From DATAEE01 sp036257535 (GTDB lineage Bacteria; Acidobacteriota; Vicinamibacteria; Vicinamibacterales; 2-12-FULL-66-21): DNA of 64,000 bases. The notes beneath the pieces were generated by a model, which worked only from the letters and a program-made list of their open reading frames with translations, was not told the origin of the DNA and searched no databases. Shown here in pieces: positions 15,320 through 23,571 of the stretch. The translations under genes were made by a program, and so were the position numbers. Location: the NCBI GenBank assembly GCA_036257535.1, contig DATAFJ010000169.1:1-64000 (forward strand), in the 5' to 3' direction. Numbering within the stretch: the stretch's first letter is position 1; each line of letters starts with the position of its first letter.

Positions 15320-17239
15320 CTACAGTCCCAGACGGTTCGACAGGAGACACAGGCTCGTCATCCACATGAGCAGCGCGTCGGCGCGGCCGCGGCCGGCTGC
15401 GTCCATCGAGGGCACACTGTCGAGAAGCCTTGTCACCTTCGCGCGATCGTAGATGCCCGGGCCGTCGAGCGCGCGGCTGCGCAGCGTGTCCTGGAGGAAC
15501 GCATACAGCCTGCCATCCTGCTGAATCGTAGCCGGCGGCGACATGAACGGGTGCTTCTGACGGGTGTAGACCGCGTCGGTCAGCACGTCCTTCGCCGCCT
15601 CGCGCAGGACGTACTTCTCGGTCATGCCCCTGATCTTCATCGAGACCGGCATGCGCGCCGCCTCTTCGACGACGTGATGGTCGAGGCAGGGGAGCCTGCC
15701 CTCGACCGAGTGCGCCATCTCCATGCGATCGCCCAGGTTGCTCAAGATGTAATTGGGCAGCATCGTCTTGCCCCAGATGTAGAGCGCCTGGTTCACGGGA
15801 TGGCGACCCGCAAGCTGCCGTTCCACGTCGAGACAACTCAGCATCACGCGGAACGTATCGCGATCCGAAAAGGCCTCCCGGAAGCCGTCGTCTGCGACGC
15901 GGAGGAGGCCGGCGCCGATCTGAGCCCAGCCCTCAAGATTCGACGGAACGAACCCGAGAATGTGCTGAACGCTGTCGAGCGCGGTCGATCCCTGCGGCAG
16001 GAGCGTGCCGGCCGACACGCGGTTGGCGCCGTCGAGCTCTGCGAGAAGCTGCGCCTTGACGGCCGGGTCCAGGCCATTGCTCCCATACAGCAGGAGATCG
16101 CGGCGGAAATGCGGATAGCCGGCGAAGATCTCATCGCTCCCTTCGCCGGTCAGCACGACCTTGATCCCGGAGTCGCGGACGGCGCGGCTCAGAAGAAACT
16201 TGGCGATGGCGTGCGCGTTCGCAAACGGCCGCTCCGCGTGGTAGATCGCGTCGCTGAAGTGGTCGGCCATGTGCTCGGAGCGCACGTCGATGCGGCAGAA
16301 CTCGGCGCCGGACTTCCTTGCCTGATCGCGGGCGAGGTCTCCCTCGTCGTAGTCGGCGTGATCGAACGACAGCGTGTAGGCGCGCAGCGGACGCGGCGAA
16401 AGCCGCGACGCGACACCGATGACGGCGCACGAGTCGATGCCGCCGCTCAGGTAGCACGCGACCGGCACGTCGGCGCGCAACCGAAGCCGGACTGCCTCCT
16501 CGAACGAGTGCTTCAGCCGCTCGATCCACTCGCGTCCGTCGTCCGTGGACTCCGTCCGGTCGGCCGTGGGGTAGTCCCAGTCCCAATACGGGATCACGCG
16601 AACGTGCTCGCCGTCGGTCAGGAGGTAACTGGCGGGCGGCAGCTGATAGATCCCGGCGAAGAGCGATCGGTCGGGCGGATGGGACACGAAGTGGACGTCG
16701 AACAGCGTTTCCCGATCCCAGCGGATCGGCACGCCCAGCTCGGCGAGCGCCTTGACCTCCGAGGCGAGGTAGAACGTCCCGTCGTGGACGGTGTAGTAGA
16801 GCGGCTTGATCCCGAACCGATCCCGCGCCGCGAAGAGCTGGCCATCCCGCGCGTCCCAGATGGCGAACGCGAACTCGCCTCTCAGCGAGTGAAGGGAGCG
16901 CGCGCCGCGATCCTCGAAGAGATGCAGCGCGATCTCGCTGTCCGAGCGCGTGCGGAACACGTGCCCCTCACGCTCGAGCTCGCAGCGGATCCGCTCGAAA
17001 TCGTACAGCTCGCCATTCGCGACGATGCGGAGGCGCTCGTCTTCATTGGCGATCGGCTGATCGCCGGTCGTGAGATCAATGATGCTCAGCCGAGCGTGGC
17101 CCAGCGCCGCGCGGCCGTTCGGAGCGGTCCACACGTGCTGCGAGTCGGGGCCGCGGTGGCGCAGCCGCCCGGTGGCGCGACGGACCGCCGTCGCATCGAT
17201 TCCGCCCTGCTTCGAAACGGCTGCAACGATTCCACACAT
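15320..17239 (-). CDS. asnB: Glutamine-hydrolysing asparagine synthetase
   Basis: The 639-aa enzyme begins at ATG 17239, chosen because it places Cys directly after Met (MCGIVAAVSKQGG), the N-terminal nucleophile of the class II glutamine amidotransferase domain. RHRGPDSQH, ARLSIIDL and NGELYDFERIR complete that domain. The synthetase half carries the ATP-pyrophosphatase loop YLSGGIDSCAVIG, LSFDHADYDEGDLA and LTGEGSDEIFAGYPHF. The reaction is aspartate + glutamine + ATP to asparagine. Members outside amino-acid metabolism amidate other carboxylates, but no biosynthetic partner is nearby. The start lies 2 nt after the stop of the upstream DUF3574 gene, so the two are translationally coupled. 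Confidence 0.92.
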   Translation of the reverse strand: MCGIVAAVSKQGGIDATAVRRATGRLRHRGPDSQHVWTAPNGRAALGHARLSIIDLTTGDQPIANEDERLRIVANGELYDFERIRCELEREGHVFRTRSDSEIALHLFEDRGARSLHSLRGEFAFAIWDARDGQLFAARDRFGIKPLYYTVHDGTFYLASEVKALAELGVPIRWDRETLFDVHFVSHPPDRSLFAGIYQLPPASYLLTDGEHVRVIPYWDWDYPTADRTESTDDGREWIERLKHSFEEAVRLRLRADVPVACYLSGGIDSCAVIGVASRLSPRPLRAYTLSFDHADYDEGDLARDQARKSGAEFCRIDVRSEHMADHFSDAIYHAERPFANAHAIAKFLLSRAVRDSGIKVVLTGEGSDEIFAGYPHFRRDLLLYGSNGLDPAVKAQLLAELDGANRVSAGTLLPQGSTALDSVQHILGFVPSNLEGWAQIGAGLLRVADDGFREAFSDRDTFRVMLSCLDVERQLAGRHPVNQALYIWGKTMLPNYILSNLGDRMEMAHSVEGRLPCLDHHVVEEAARMPVSMKIRGMTEKYVLREAAKDVLTDAVYTRQKHPFMSPPATIQQDGRLYAFLQDTLRSRALDGPGIYDRAKVTRLLDSVPSMDAAGRGRADALLMWMTSLCLLSNRLGL

Positions 17240-17241
17240 GG

Positions 17242-17784
17242 CTAGAAAGACACCCACACGAGGAAGGGATCGTCGACGCGGACCACCGACTCCTGCCGAT
17301 GCTGCCTCATGTATTCCCTTCGGATGAAATCGATGTTCCTGCTGCTCGTCTTATGTCGTTCGACGGGATACAACAGAACGAGAACGAACGACTCCTCCTT
17401 GACGATCACGTCGTCCTCTCCCCTGAACTGACCCTGAGCCTTGATGACGGTCAGCCCGTCCGGAAACAGGGGCGTCACAGTATCGTCTACAAACCGGGCG
17501 AACTCCTGTTCCGACACGGCGCCGTCCGGCCTGGCCGTGCCGAAGTACAGCTCAGTTCTGGCGAAGGCCAGGGCGCTGCCGCGCTGTCCCTGCGGCGCGC
17601 GGCGCCGGACGATCGGCTGATCCGGCCGGCGAACGTCGAGCTGCCGCACCGCGTAGACCTTCGAAACGGGGACCACCTGGGGGCTGAGATCGGGTCGTGC
17701 AGCGCACGCCGTTCCGAGCGTGAGCGCGACCATGACGGCTGCGGATCGAACGATCATCAGAAACGGACAGCCTACGTGTTTCAT
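17242..17784 (-). CDS. DUF3574 lipoprotein
   Basis: The 180-aa protein has a lipoprotein signal with lipobox LGTAC (about residue 27). The domain FARTELYFGTARPDGAVSEQ, DDTVTPLFPDGLTVIKA, GQFRG and SFVLVLLYP, ending in RQESVVRVDDPFLVWVSF, is the DUF3574 family of unknown function. The start could also be M10, which gives a more usual signal peptide length. It overlaps the operon position directly before asnB and is divergent from the PQQ dehydrogenase, with a shared 35-bp promoter region. Confidence 0.8.
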   Translation of the reverse strand: MKHVGCPFLMIVRSAAVMVALTLGTACAARPDLSPQVVPVSKVYAVRQLDVRRPDQPIVRRRAPQGQRGSALAFARTELYFGTARPDGAVSEQEFARFVDDTVTPLFPDGLTVIKAQGQFRGEDDVIVKEESFVLVLLYPVERHKTSSRNIDFIRREYMRQHRQESVVRVDDPFLVWVSF

Positions 17785-17819
17785 GGCTGTGAGTCGTCAG
17801 AGAACGGTTAAAGTTCCGT

Positions 17820-19775
17820 ATGCGAAACGCCGGAATCGTCGGCTGTTCGGTTCTGCTTCTCGCCGCGGGGGCTGGAGGTCAGCAGCACGGCGACTGGGTG
17901 GCCTATGGCCGCGACGCCGGTGGCGAGCGCTATTCGCCGCTCGACGCAATCAACCGCGGCAACGTGGCATCGCTCGAGGTGGCCTGGACGTTCCGTACTG
18001 GCGATGCGTATGAACCGAAGCGCGGCCGACCGACGGCGTTCGAGGCCACGCCGCTCCATGTCGACGGCACGCTGTATCTGAGCACGCCGGTCGGGCGCGT
18101 GATCGCGCTGGACCCGGTGACCGGCCGGCAGCGCTGGGCCTTCGACGGCAAGGCGCCGCGCGATATGGGCTACGGCGACTTCGCGAGCCGAGGCGTGTCC
18201 GCGTGGCCTCTCGACTCTTCGTCGACCCCCGCCCGGAGCGGCGCACGCCGCATCTTCATCGCCACGATCGACGCGAGGCTCATCGCAATCGACGCGAAAA
18301 CGGGCCTGCCGGTTCCGACGTTCGGCGAGAACGGCACGGTCGATCTCCGCAAGGGCCTGCGCATCGCCCCGAAGGGATTTGCAGATTACGAGGTCACGTC
18401 GCCGCCCGCCGTCATCGGAGACACCGTCGTCGTTGGATCTGCGGTGCAGGACAACGCATACACGGCTGAGCCGAGCGGCGAGGTCCGCGGCTTCGATGCG
18501 GTGACCGGGAAGCTGAAGTGGAGCTGGGACCCGATTCCGCAGGATCCGTCGGCCGTGGGCGCCGACACCTGGAAGAACAACAGCGCAGCAGAAACCGGTG
18601 CGGCTAACGCGTGGTCGGTGATCGTCGCCGATCCCGCCAGGAACCTCGTGTTCGTGCCGACCGGCAGCGCGAGCCCCGACTACTACGGCGGCGAACGGCT
18701 CGGCGCGAACCTCTTCTCCAATTCGGTCGTCGCACTCCGCGCCGACACGGGCGAGCGCGTCTGGCACTTTCAGACGGTCCATCACGATCTGTGGGACTAC
18801 GACGTTGCGTCGCCGCCGATTCTGTTCGAGTGGAGCAAGGATGGCCGGACCGTTCCAGCGGTCGCCGTCGCGTCGAAGACCGGCCACCTGTTCATACTCG
18901 ACCGCGAGACGGGGAAGCCGCTCATCCCCGTCGAGGAGCGTCCCGTTCCGAAGAGCGATGTCCCCGGTGAGGAAGCATCGCCAACGCAGCCGTTCCCGGC
19001 GGCGCCGCGCGCGCTCGCGCGTACATCGCTCAGGGCGGAAGAGGCGTGGGGCGCGACCGAAGAGGACCGCGCGTGGTGCCGCGATCGCATCGGCACGCTG
19101 CGAACCGGCGGCTTCTTCACGCCGCCGTCGCTTGGGGGCACGCTCGTCATCCCCGGCAACGTCGGCGGCATGGCGTGGGGTGGCATGGCGCACGACCGCG
19201 CGAGTCATCTCTTGATAATGCCGGTGAACAATCTCGCCGCCGAGGTCCGGCTGATCGCACGCGGTGACGTGGACGCCGAGCGAAACGCAGGGCGGCTCAG
19301 CGGCGACTTCGAGTACGCGCCGCAGCAGGGCACGGGGTACGCGCTCGTGCGGCGCCTGCTCCTCGGTCCAAAGACGACGCTTCCGTGCACGCCGCCGCCG
19401 TGGGGCACGCTTGCCGCCGTCAACGCGTCGACCGGCGAAGTCGTCTGGCAAGTTCCGCTCGGTCAGTTTCCCGGAACGGAAAAACTGCCGGGTGCGGCAG
19501 AGTGGGGCTCGATCGCGCTCGGCGGACCGATTGCGACGGCGGGAGGGCTCGTCTTCACCGCCGGCACTCTCGAGGCGGCAATGTACGCGTTCGACGTGCG
19601 GACCGGCAGGCGCCTATGGAAGGGGACGCTGCCGACGAGCGCTCGCGCGACGCCGATGACGTATCTCGGCGCCGACGGCCGTCAATACGTCGTCATCTCC
19701 GCCGGCGGCCACGGCGTGCAGATCGGGCCTCCGCTCGGCGATCACGTCGTTGCGTTCGCGTTGCCGAAGAGATAG
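17820..19775 (+). CDS. PQQ-dependent dehydrogenase (quinoprotein beta-propeller)
   Basis: The 651-aa secreted protein has a signal peptide (about 1-20, ending AGAGG). It then has the eight-bladed quinoprotein pattern: DWVAYGRDAGGERYSPLDAI at the start, repeated tryptophan-docking motifs such as DPVTGRQRWAF, DAVTGKLKWSW and DVRTGRRLWKG, and QTVHHDLWDYDVASPP, the block holding the catalytic Asp region of glucose/alcohol dehydrogenases. It lacks the long N-terminal membrane region of Gcd and any fused cytochrome c domain. It would oxidise an alcohol or sugar in the periplasm and pass electrons to the respiratory chain. A TAAAGT hexamer 5 nt before the ATG replaces a Shine-Dalgarno. Confidence 0.88.
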   Translation: MRNAGIVGCSVLLLAAGAGGQQHGDWVAYGRDAGGERYSPLDAINRGNVASLEVAWTFRTGDAYEPKRGRPTAFEATPLHVDGTLYLSTPVGRVIALDPVTGRQRWAFDGKAPRDMGYGDFASRGVSAWPLDSSSTPARSGARRIFIATIDARLIAIDAKTGLPVPTFGENGTVDLRKGLRIAPKGFADYEVTSPPAVIGDTVVVGSAVQDNAYTAEPSGEVRGFDAVTGKLKWSWDPIPQDPSAVGADTWKNNSAAETGAANAWSVIVADPARNLVFVPTGSASPDYYGGERLGANLFSNSVVALRADTGERVWHFQTVHHDLWDYDVASPPILFEWSKDGRTVPAVAVASKTGHLFILDRETGKPLIPVEERPVPKSDVPGEEASPTQPFPAAPRALARTSLRAEEAWGATEEDRAWCRDRIGTLRTGGFFTPPSLGGTLVIPGNVGGMAWGGMAHDRASHLLIMPVNNLAAEVRLIARGDVDAERNAGRLSGDFEYAPQQGTGYALVRRLLLGPKTTLPCTPPPWGTLAAVNASTGEVVWQVPLGQFPGTEKLPGAAEWGSIALGGPIATAGGLVFTAGTLEAAMYAFDVRTGRRLWKGTLPTSARATPMTYLGADGRQYVVISAGGHGVQIGPPLGDHVVAFALPKR

Positions 19776-19779
19776 CAGC

Positions 19780-20343
19780 ATGGCTATCGAACCCGCATCG
19801 GCCGAAGGCAGATCCGAGCTTGTCGCGCGTCGTGCGACGACGCTGCTGCTGACGGGGCGGCCGGGCGTCGGAAAGACGACGGTCGTGCGGAAGGTTGCCG
19901 ACAAGCTCCGACGAAAACCGGACGGCTTCTACACGGAGGAAGTGCGCGAGGGCCGCACGCGACGCGGGTTCCGCGCGGTCACGTTCGCGGGCGACACGCG
20001 GATCATCGCCGACATCGATTTCGGGCCGCCGCGCGTCGGTCGGTATGGAGTGGACGTCGAGGCGATCGACCAGCTCGCCGCCACGACCCTCCGGCGCCGC
20101 GGCGCCATGCTCTTCGCCGTCGACGAGATCGGGAAGATGGAGTGCATGTCCCCCCGTTTCGTCGAGGCCATGCAGGAACTTCTCGACGAGGGCCGCATCG
20201 TCGTCGCCACCGTCGGCGAGCGAGGCACGGGCTTCATCGCGGCGGTCAAAAGGCGTCCGGATGCGGAGCTGTGGGAGATCACGCGGGCAGCGCGAGACGA
20301 TATGCCGTCGCGTGTCCTCGCCTGGCTCGCAGAGCGGATGTAG
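19780..20343 (+). CDS. THEP1-type nucleoside-triphosphatase
   Basis: The 187-aa protein starts at ATG 19780, 4 nt after the dehydrogenase stop. It has the P-loop LLTGRPGVGKTTVVRKVADK, then GFYTEEVREGRTRRGFRAVT (the THEP1 signature after the P-loop), Walker B AMLFAVDEIGKMEC, and ATVGERGTGFI. The family hydrolyses NTPs slowly in vitro and its cellular role is unclear, though an RNA or nucleotide kinase role has been suggested. Its tight linkage to the dehydrogenase suggests co-transcription, but no functional link is evident. Confidence 0.9.
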   Translation: MAIEPASAEGRSELVARRATTLLLTGRPGVGKTTVVRKVADKLRRKPDGFYTEEVREGRTRRGFRAVTFAGDTRIIADIDFGPPRVGRYGVDVEAIDQLAATTLRRRGAMLFAVDEIGKMECMSPRFVEAMQELLDEGRIVVATVGERGTGFIAAVKRRPDAELWEITRAARDDMPSRVLAWLAERM

Positions 20344-20356
20344 CGACTGCCGTCCG

Positions 20357-20536
20357 CTATAGAGATGCGCCGGCGACCGACAGCTCCGAACCGGTGACGT
20401 TCGAGCGCGCGAGCCGCCTCTCGTACATCCGGATCCAGATCCTGGCCGATTCGCGGAGCGCCTCGTTCTCCCGCGCGAGGCGCGAGAGCTCAGCCTGCAG
20501 GCCGGCCTGCTCCTCCTGTGGGTGCACTGCGTTCAT
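20357..20536 (-). CDS. Small coiled-coil protein, 59 aa
   Basis: A short frame on the minus strand starts at ATG 20536 with AGAGGT upstream and ends at TAG 20357-20359. The product begins MNAVHPQEEQAGLQAELSRL and continues ARENEALRESARIWIRMYER. Leucines and other hydrophobics at heptad spacing (L13, L17, L20, then L28, I33) suggest a short parallel coiled coil. Codon use is GC-rich at third positions like neighbouring genes. I do not recognise the family. It lies convergent to the THEP1 gene. Confidence 0.55.
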   Translation of the reverse strand: MNAVHPQEEQAGLQAELSRLARENEALRESARIWIRMYERRLARSNVTGSELSVAGASL

Positions 20537-20649
20537 GGGATGACCTCTACGGTGTTCCCAGTTTCATCACCGCACGTCACAAGGAGACGACGCTGCGGTG
20601 ACGCCGGCGCAAACCTGCGCGAACCGCCTGGTGTGGAGACGCGGCGCGG

Positions 20650-21069
20650 TTAGTGCGTTGCCGGGAACGGCAGCGTATCCTGCGCGTCGAACTCGTCGAG
20701 GAGGACGATCGGCAGCTCGAACGGCATCCGCGGCGCGTACTTCTCGCGCGCCTGATCGAGCGAGATGAGGATCTGCTCCGCGAGCCAGCCTGGAGACACG
20801 ACGCGCGCCAGCGGGCCGAAGCTGAGGATCCAGCTCTGGAGGGCATGGCTGGCGGCCACATCGAGCACGACGCGCACGGTGCCGTCGACTTGCGGCTGAA
20901 GCTGCTGGCTCGGGTGCCACTCGCGCGCGCGAACGTAGTCGGCGATGCTGGCGTCGAACTCGATCGCCACACGAATCGGCACACCGTTTCCCGCGGCGTC
21001 AAGCGCCTGAGGAATCTGCCACCGACCGACGTCTGCGCTCGCGGGCATGTGCCTGATGTATCGGCACAC
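20650..21069 (-). CDS. Orphan WCX domain (C-terminus of a WYL-type regulator), probable gene remnant
   Basis: The 139-aa product contains IRVAIEFDASIADYVRAREW, HPSQQLQPQVDGTVRVVLDV and ILSFGPLARVVSPGWLAEQI. These are the WCX domain that forms the C-terminal end of PafBC/YafY-type WYL regulators. The N-terminal helix-turn-helix and the WYL core are missing, and the 23-nt gap to the next gene upstream leaves no room for them. M8 (21048) is an alternative start. It is either a truncated remnant or, less likely, a stand-alone WCX protein that modulates other WYL regulators. Confidence 0.6.
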   Translation of the reverse strand: MCRYIRHMPASADVGRWQIPQALDAAGNGVPIRVAIEFDASIADYVRAREWHPSQQLQPQVDGTVRVVLDVAASHALQSWILSFGPLARVVSPGWLAEQILISLDQAREKYAPRMPFELPIVLLDEFDAQDTLPFPATH

Positions 21070-21092
21070 GATTCGCGTTCGTTAGGTCTGCG

Positions 21093-22022
21093 TCACTTCA
21101 CCCGCGTCGTTACGCTGAAGAGGCGCAGGTTCGAATAGATCGCCATGCCCTCGACGTACATGGGCCAGTCGGTCTCGGCGCCCGATTCCGGCAGGGCGTA
21201 CCACTCCCACATGCGGCTCGGGACGAGGACGTCGAGACGCTCGTGACGCTCATAGGTGACGTCGATGGCGCCGCGCATCGTGTACCGCCCGTCGAGATCC
21301 AGCCGCGTATTCAGCACGGCCCCGGCGGCATCGATGCACGCGCGTCCGCTCAGCGGCACGTCGTAGCCGCGCCGCGACTTTACGATCGTCGGCCGGGCCG
21401 ATTCTTTGAAGGTTACGATGCGGCACGCACCCGCGCCGGAGTCGTCCATGTCGCCGGCGCGGAACGCCAGCCGCTGGTGATTTCTCGCGTGAAGCAGAAA
21501 GAGTCCGGTCGTGGGCAGGTTGATGTCCCGATAGAACCGCCCAAGGTTCCATTCAGCGCTGGCCTCGTTGATGCGTCGGAGCTGGCGCTGGCTGTCATCG
21601 TTCTGATCGAGAAAAAGATCCCGCAGACGCTCGTCCCGGTTTCGTCGCGAGCCGCCGTTTACCTCGAACGTGTCGCGAAACGCCGTCCAGATCTGGTTCG
21701 GCAGCTGGACGAGTAGGACGTCCGACCGCGTCTGGCGCCGTTGCTTGACGATGACGTCGGGCCGCACCGCCGCGATGTCGTCCGCCCACGCGAGGTGCCC
21801 GCGATCCGGTTCCTTCGGCGGTCCCGAGAATCGCTTGATGATCTGGACGTAGCGCTCTTCGACGACCGCGGTCGATATGGAGCGCTCGAATCGATCGACG
21901 TAGTCAGCCGCGCGAGTGAGCAGGACATCGACCGGGATCGACGCCGGGGACGGAGCGGGCGTCTGCGCCAGGAGCCGGACGGCAGGCGCCGCCACCACGC
22001 ATGCGAGGAGCCAGCGCTTCAT
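21093..22022 (-). CDS. Secreted protein of unknown function
   Basis: The 309-aa protein has a signal peptide (about 1-19, ending RLLAQ), a Pro/Ala linker and a globular domain with blocks VDVLLTRAADYVDRFERSIS, VVEERYVQI, DVLLVQLPNQIWTAFRDTFE and DINLPTTGLFLLHARNHQRL. Late strands GRYTMRGAIDVTYERHERLD and VPSRMWEWYAL suggest a beta-barrel lipid- or sugar-binding fold similar to other acidobacterial exported families. I do not recognise a named domain. AGGA lies 5 nt before the ATG. It is divergent from the zinc-ribbon gene. Confidence 0.75.
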   Translation of the reverse strand: MKRWLLACVVAAPAVRLLAQTPAPSPASIPVDVLLTRAADYVDRFERSISTAVVEERYVQIIKRFSGPPKEPDRGHLAWADDIAAVRPDVIVKQRRQTRSDVLLVQLPNQIWTAFRDTFEVNGGSRRNRDERLRDLFLDQNDDSQRQLRRINEASAEWNLGRFYRDINLPTTGLFLLHARNHQRLAFRAGDMDDSGAGACRIVTFKESARPTIVKSRRGYDVPLSGRACIDAAGAVLNTRLDLDGRYTMRGAIDVTYERHERLDVLVPSRMWEWYALPESGAETDWPMYVEGMAIYSNLRLFSVTTRVK

Positions 22023-22034
22023 GTGGTCCTAAGT

Positions 22035-22040
22035 TACTAT
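22035..22040 (+). promoter_or_regulatory. -10 element TACTAT, leaderless-type spacing
   Basis: TACTAT ends 6 nt before ATG 22047. The GAGGGG between them abuts the ATG with no spacer and so is a poor Shine-Dalgarno. Confidence 0.4.
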
Positions 22041-22046
22041 GAGGGG

Positions 22047-22454
22047 ATGCCCCTCGACGAACGATCGATGTTCATGGAAAAGGCCGAGACCCGGCCCGGA
22101 CGCTATCAGTGTCCAAAGTGCCGGCGAACCAACGAATACAGCATTCGGTGGGTCAAGCGATCGCGGAAAGACCGCCTTCCGGCCGGCGCAGACGAGGGCG
22201 ACCGCGCCAGGTTCGCAAAGCTGCGCGACCATCTGCTCCGGCTGGACGACGAAGTGACGTGCAAGACGTGCGGCAAGAAGTTCGAGATCCCGTCGCAGCA
22301 CTCGCTCATGTTCGTTGACCAGTTGTCGGGCCTGCCGAACGACGAAGAGCTCGAGCGGGAGATCGACGCCGCGGCGGGGGAGCCGGAAGCCCCACGCGAT
22401 ACCAGGCCGGCGCTGCCGCCGCGATTCACGCGAAAACCGAGCGGCTGGAAATAG
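22047..22454 (+). CDS. Small zinc-ribbon protein
   Basis: The 135-aa protein has two CxxC knuckles, CPKC in GRYQCPKCRRTNEYSIRWVK and CKTC in VTCKTCGKKFEIPSQHS, about 50 residues apart. Together they form a probable single zinc site. A charged segment lies between them, and an acidic then proline-rich tail ends FTRKPSGWK. No catalytic motif is seen; a role in nucleic-acid or protein binding is possible but not shown. ATG 22068 is an alternative start. Confidence 0.7.
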   Translation: MPLDERSMFMEKAETRPGRYQCPKCRRTNEYSIRWVKRSRKDRLPAGADEGDRARFAKLRDHLLRLDDEVTCKTCGKKFEIPSQHSLMFVDQLSGLPNDEELEREIDAAAGEPEAPRDTRPALPPRFTRKPSGWK

Positions 22455-22482
22455 GTCAGAAACTTAGCCAGCCCGTTCCCCG

Positions 22483-22488
22483 TAGACT
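22483..22488 (+). promoter_or_regulatory. -10 element TAGACT, leaderless-type spacing
   Basis: TAGACT ends 6 nt before ATG 22495. No Shine-Dalgarno lies upstream of the ATG. Confidence 0.4.
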
Positions 22489-22494
22489 GTCTCG

Positions 22495-23571
22495 ATGAAG
22501 CGGATGGTCGCGGGTGCGGCGGCTCTCGCATGTTTTCTCACGGCCCAGCCCATTCCGGCCCAGGCGTGCACGACGTTCTGCGTCAAGGCCGGCGACTCGG
22601 TGCTGTTCGGTCGCAACTACGACTTCGAGATCGGCGGGGGCGCCCTCTTCGTCAACACCCGCGGCCTGAAGAAGCGGGGCTTCGCGCCCAACGGACCCGA
22701 GTGGGCTGCCGCGTACGGCAGCGTGACCTTCAACCAGTTCGGCCGCGACTTTCCGATGGGCGGCATGAACGAGAAGGGCCTCGTCGTCGAGCTGGCCTGG
22801 CTCGACGTGACAGAGTACCCCGCGCCGGACAACCGCGCCGAGCTCGGCGTGCTGGAATGGATTCAGTATCAGCTCGACACGGCCGCGACCGTCGCCGACG
22901 TCGTCAAGAGCAACGCCGCCGTTCGCATCTCCGGCGTCGCGCCGCTCCACTACCTGGTGAGCGACCCGACCGGAGCCGCCGCGACGATCGAGTTTCTCGG
23001 TGGGCGACTGGTTGTACACACAAACGAGTCACTGCCTGTGACCGTGCTCGCGAATACGAGCTACGAAGACTCGCTTCGCTTCTGGCGCCGGAAGGGAGAA
23101 TCCAGCCTGCCGCGCGGATCCGGATCTGAGGCGCGCTTTGCGCGCACCGCAACGCAACTTGGAACGATGACCGGAGTCTCCGGGCGGCAGGCGATCGACC
23201 GTGCGTTCTCAATCCTCGGCAACGTAGCTCAACGCTCGACGCGATGGTCCATCGTGTACGATCAGACCGCGCAGATCGTGTACTTCCGCACGGACACGCA
23301 TCACGATGTACGCCTCCTGCAGACGTCCGCGCTGAATTTCTCGTGCAGCGGACCCGTGCGGCTCGTCGACCTCGACCTGAAGGCAGGCGGCGACATCTCG
23401 GCTCACCTTGTTCCATACTCGGCGGAGGCCAACCAGCTGCTCGTCAACAAGAACTATCGAGCGAGCTCGGTGACGCGCCGTACTCCGCCGTCCGAGATCC
23501 AGGCCATTGCCGATCATCCGGCATTGGCAACCTGTTCATCAAAAGAATCCGCGCCAGATCGCGTCGATTGA
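22495..23571 (+). CDS. Linear amide C-N hydrolase (choloylglycine hydrolase/penicillin V acylase family)
   Basis: The 358-aa exported Ntn-hydrolase has a signal peptide that ends just before Cys25 in AQACTTFCVKAGDSVLFGRN. Cleavage exposes this Cys as the N-terminal nucleophile. GRNYDFEIG and PMGGMNEKGLVVELAWL are the conserved substrate-pocket and beta-strand blocks, and NRAELGVLEWIQYQLD and LANTSYEDS follow. It hydrolyses amide bonds of bile-salt-like, penicillin-like or N-acyl amide substrates; the natural substrate is not predictable, and quorum-signal N-acyl lactones are possible. The 3' end overlaps the convergent CPBP gene by 33 bp. Confidence 0.88.
   Translation: MKRMVAGAAALACFLTAQPIPAQACTTFCVKAGDSVLFGRNYDFEIGGGALFVNTRGLKKRGFAPNGPEWAAAYGSVTFNQFGRDFPMGGMNEKGLVVELAWLDVTEYPAPDNRAELGVLEWIQYQLDTAATVADVVKSNAAVRISGVAPLHYLVSDPTGAAATIEFLGGRLVVHTNESLPVTVLANTSYEDSLRFWRRKGESSLPRGSGSEARFARTATQLGTMTGVSGRQAIDRAFSILGNVAQRSTRWSIVYDQTAQIVYFRTDTHHDVRLLQTSALNFSCSGPVRLVDLDLKAGGDISAHLVPYSAEANQLLVNKNYRASSVTRRTPPSEIQAIADHPALATCSSKESAPDRVD

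Noticed and set aside
15320..17239. Lasso-peptide or other RiPP cyclase role for the asparagine-synthetase homologue
   Set aside because: Both the glutaminase Cys and the full synthetase motifs are intact, and no precursor, protease or RRE protein is nearby.
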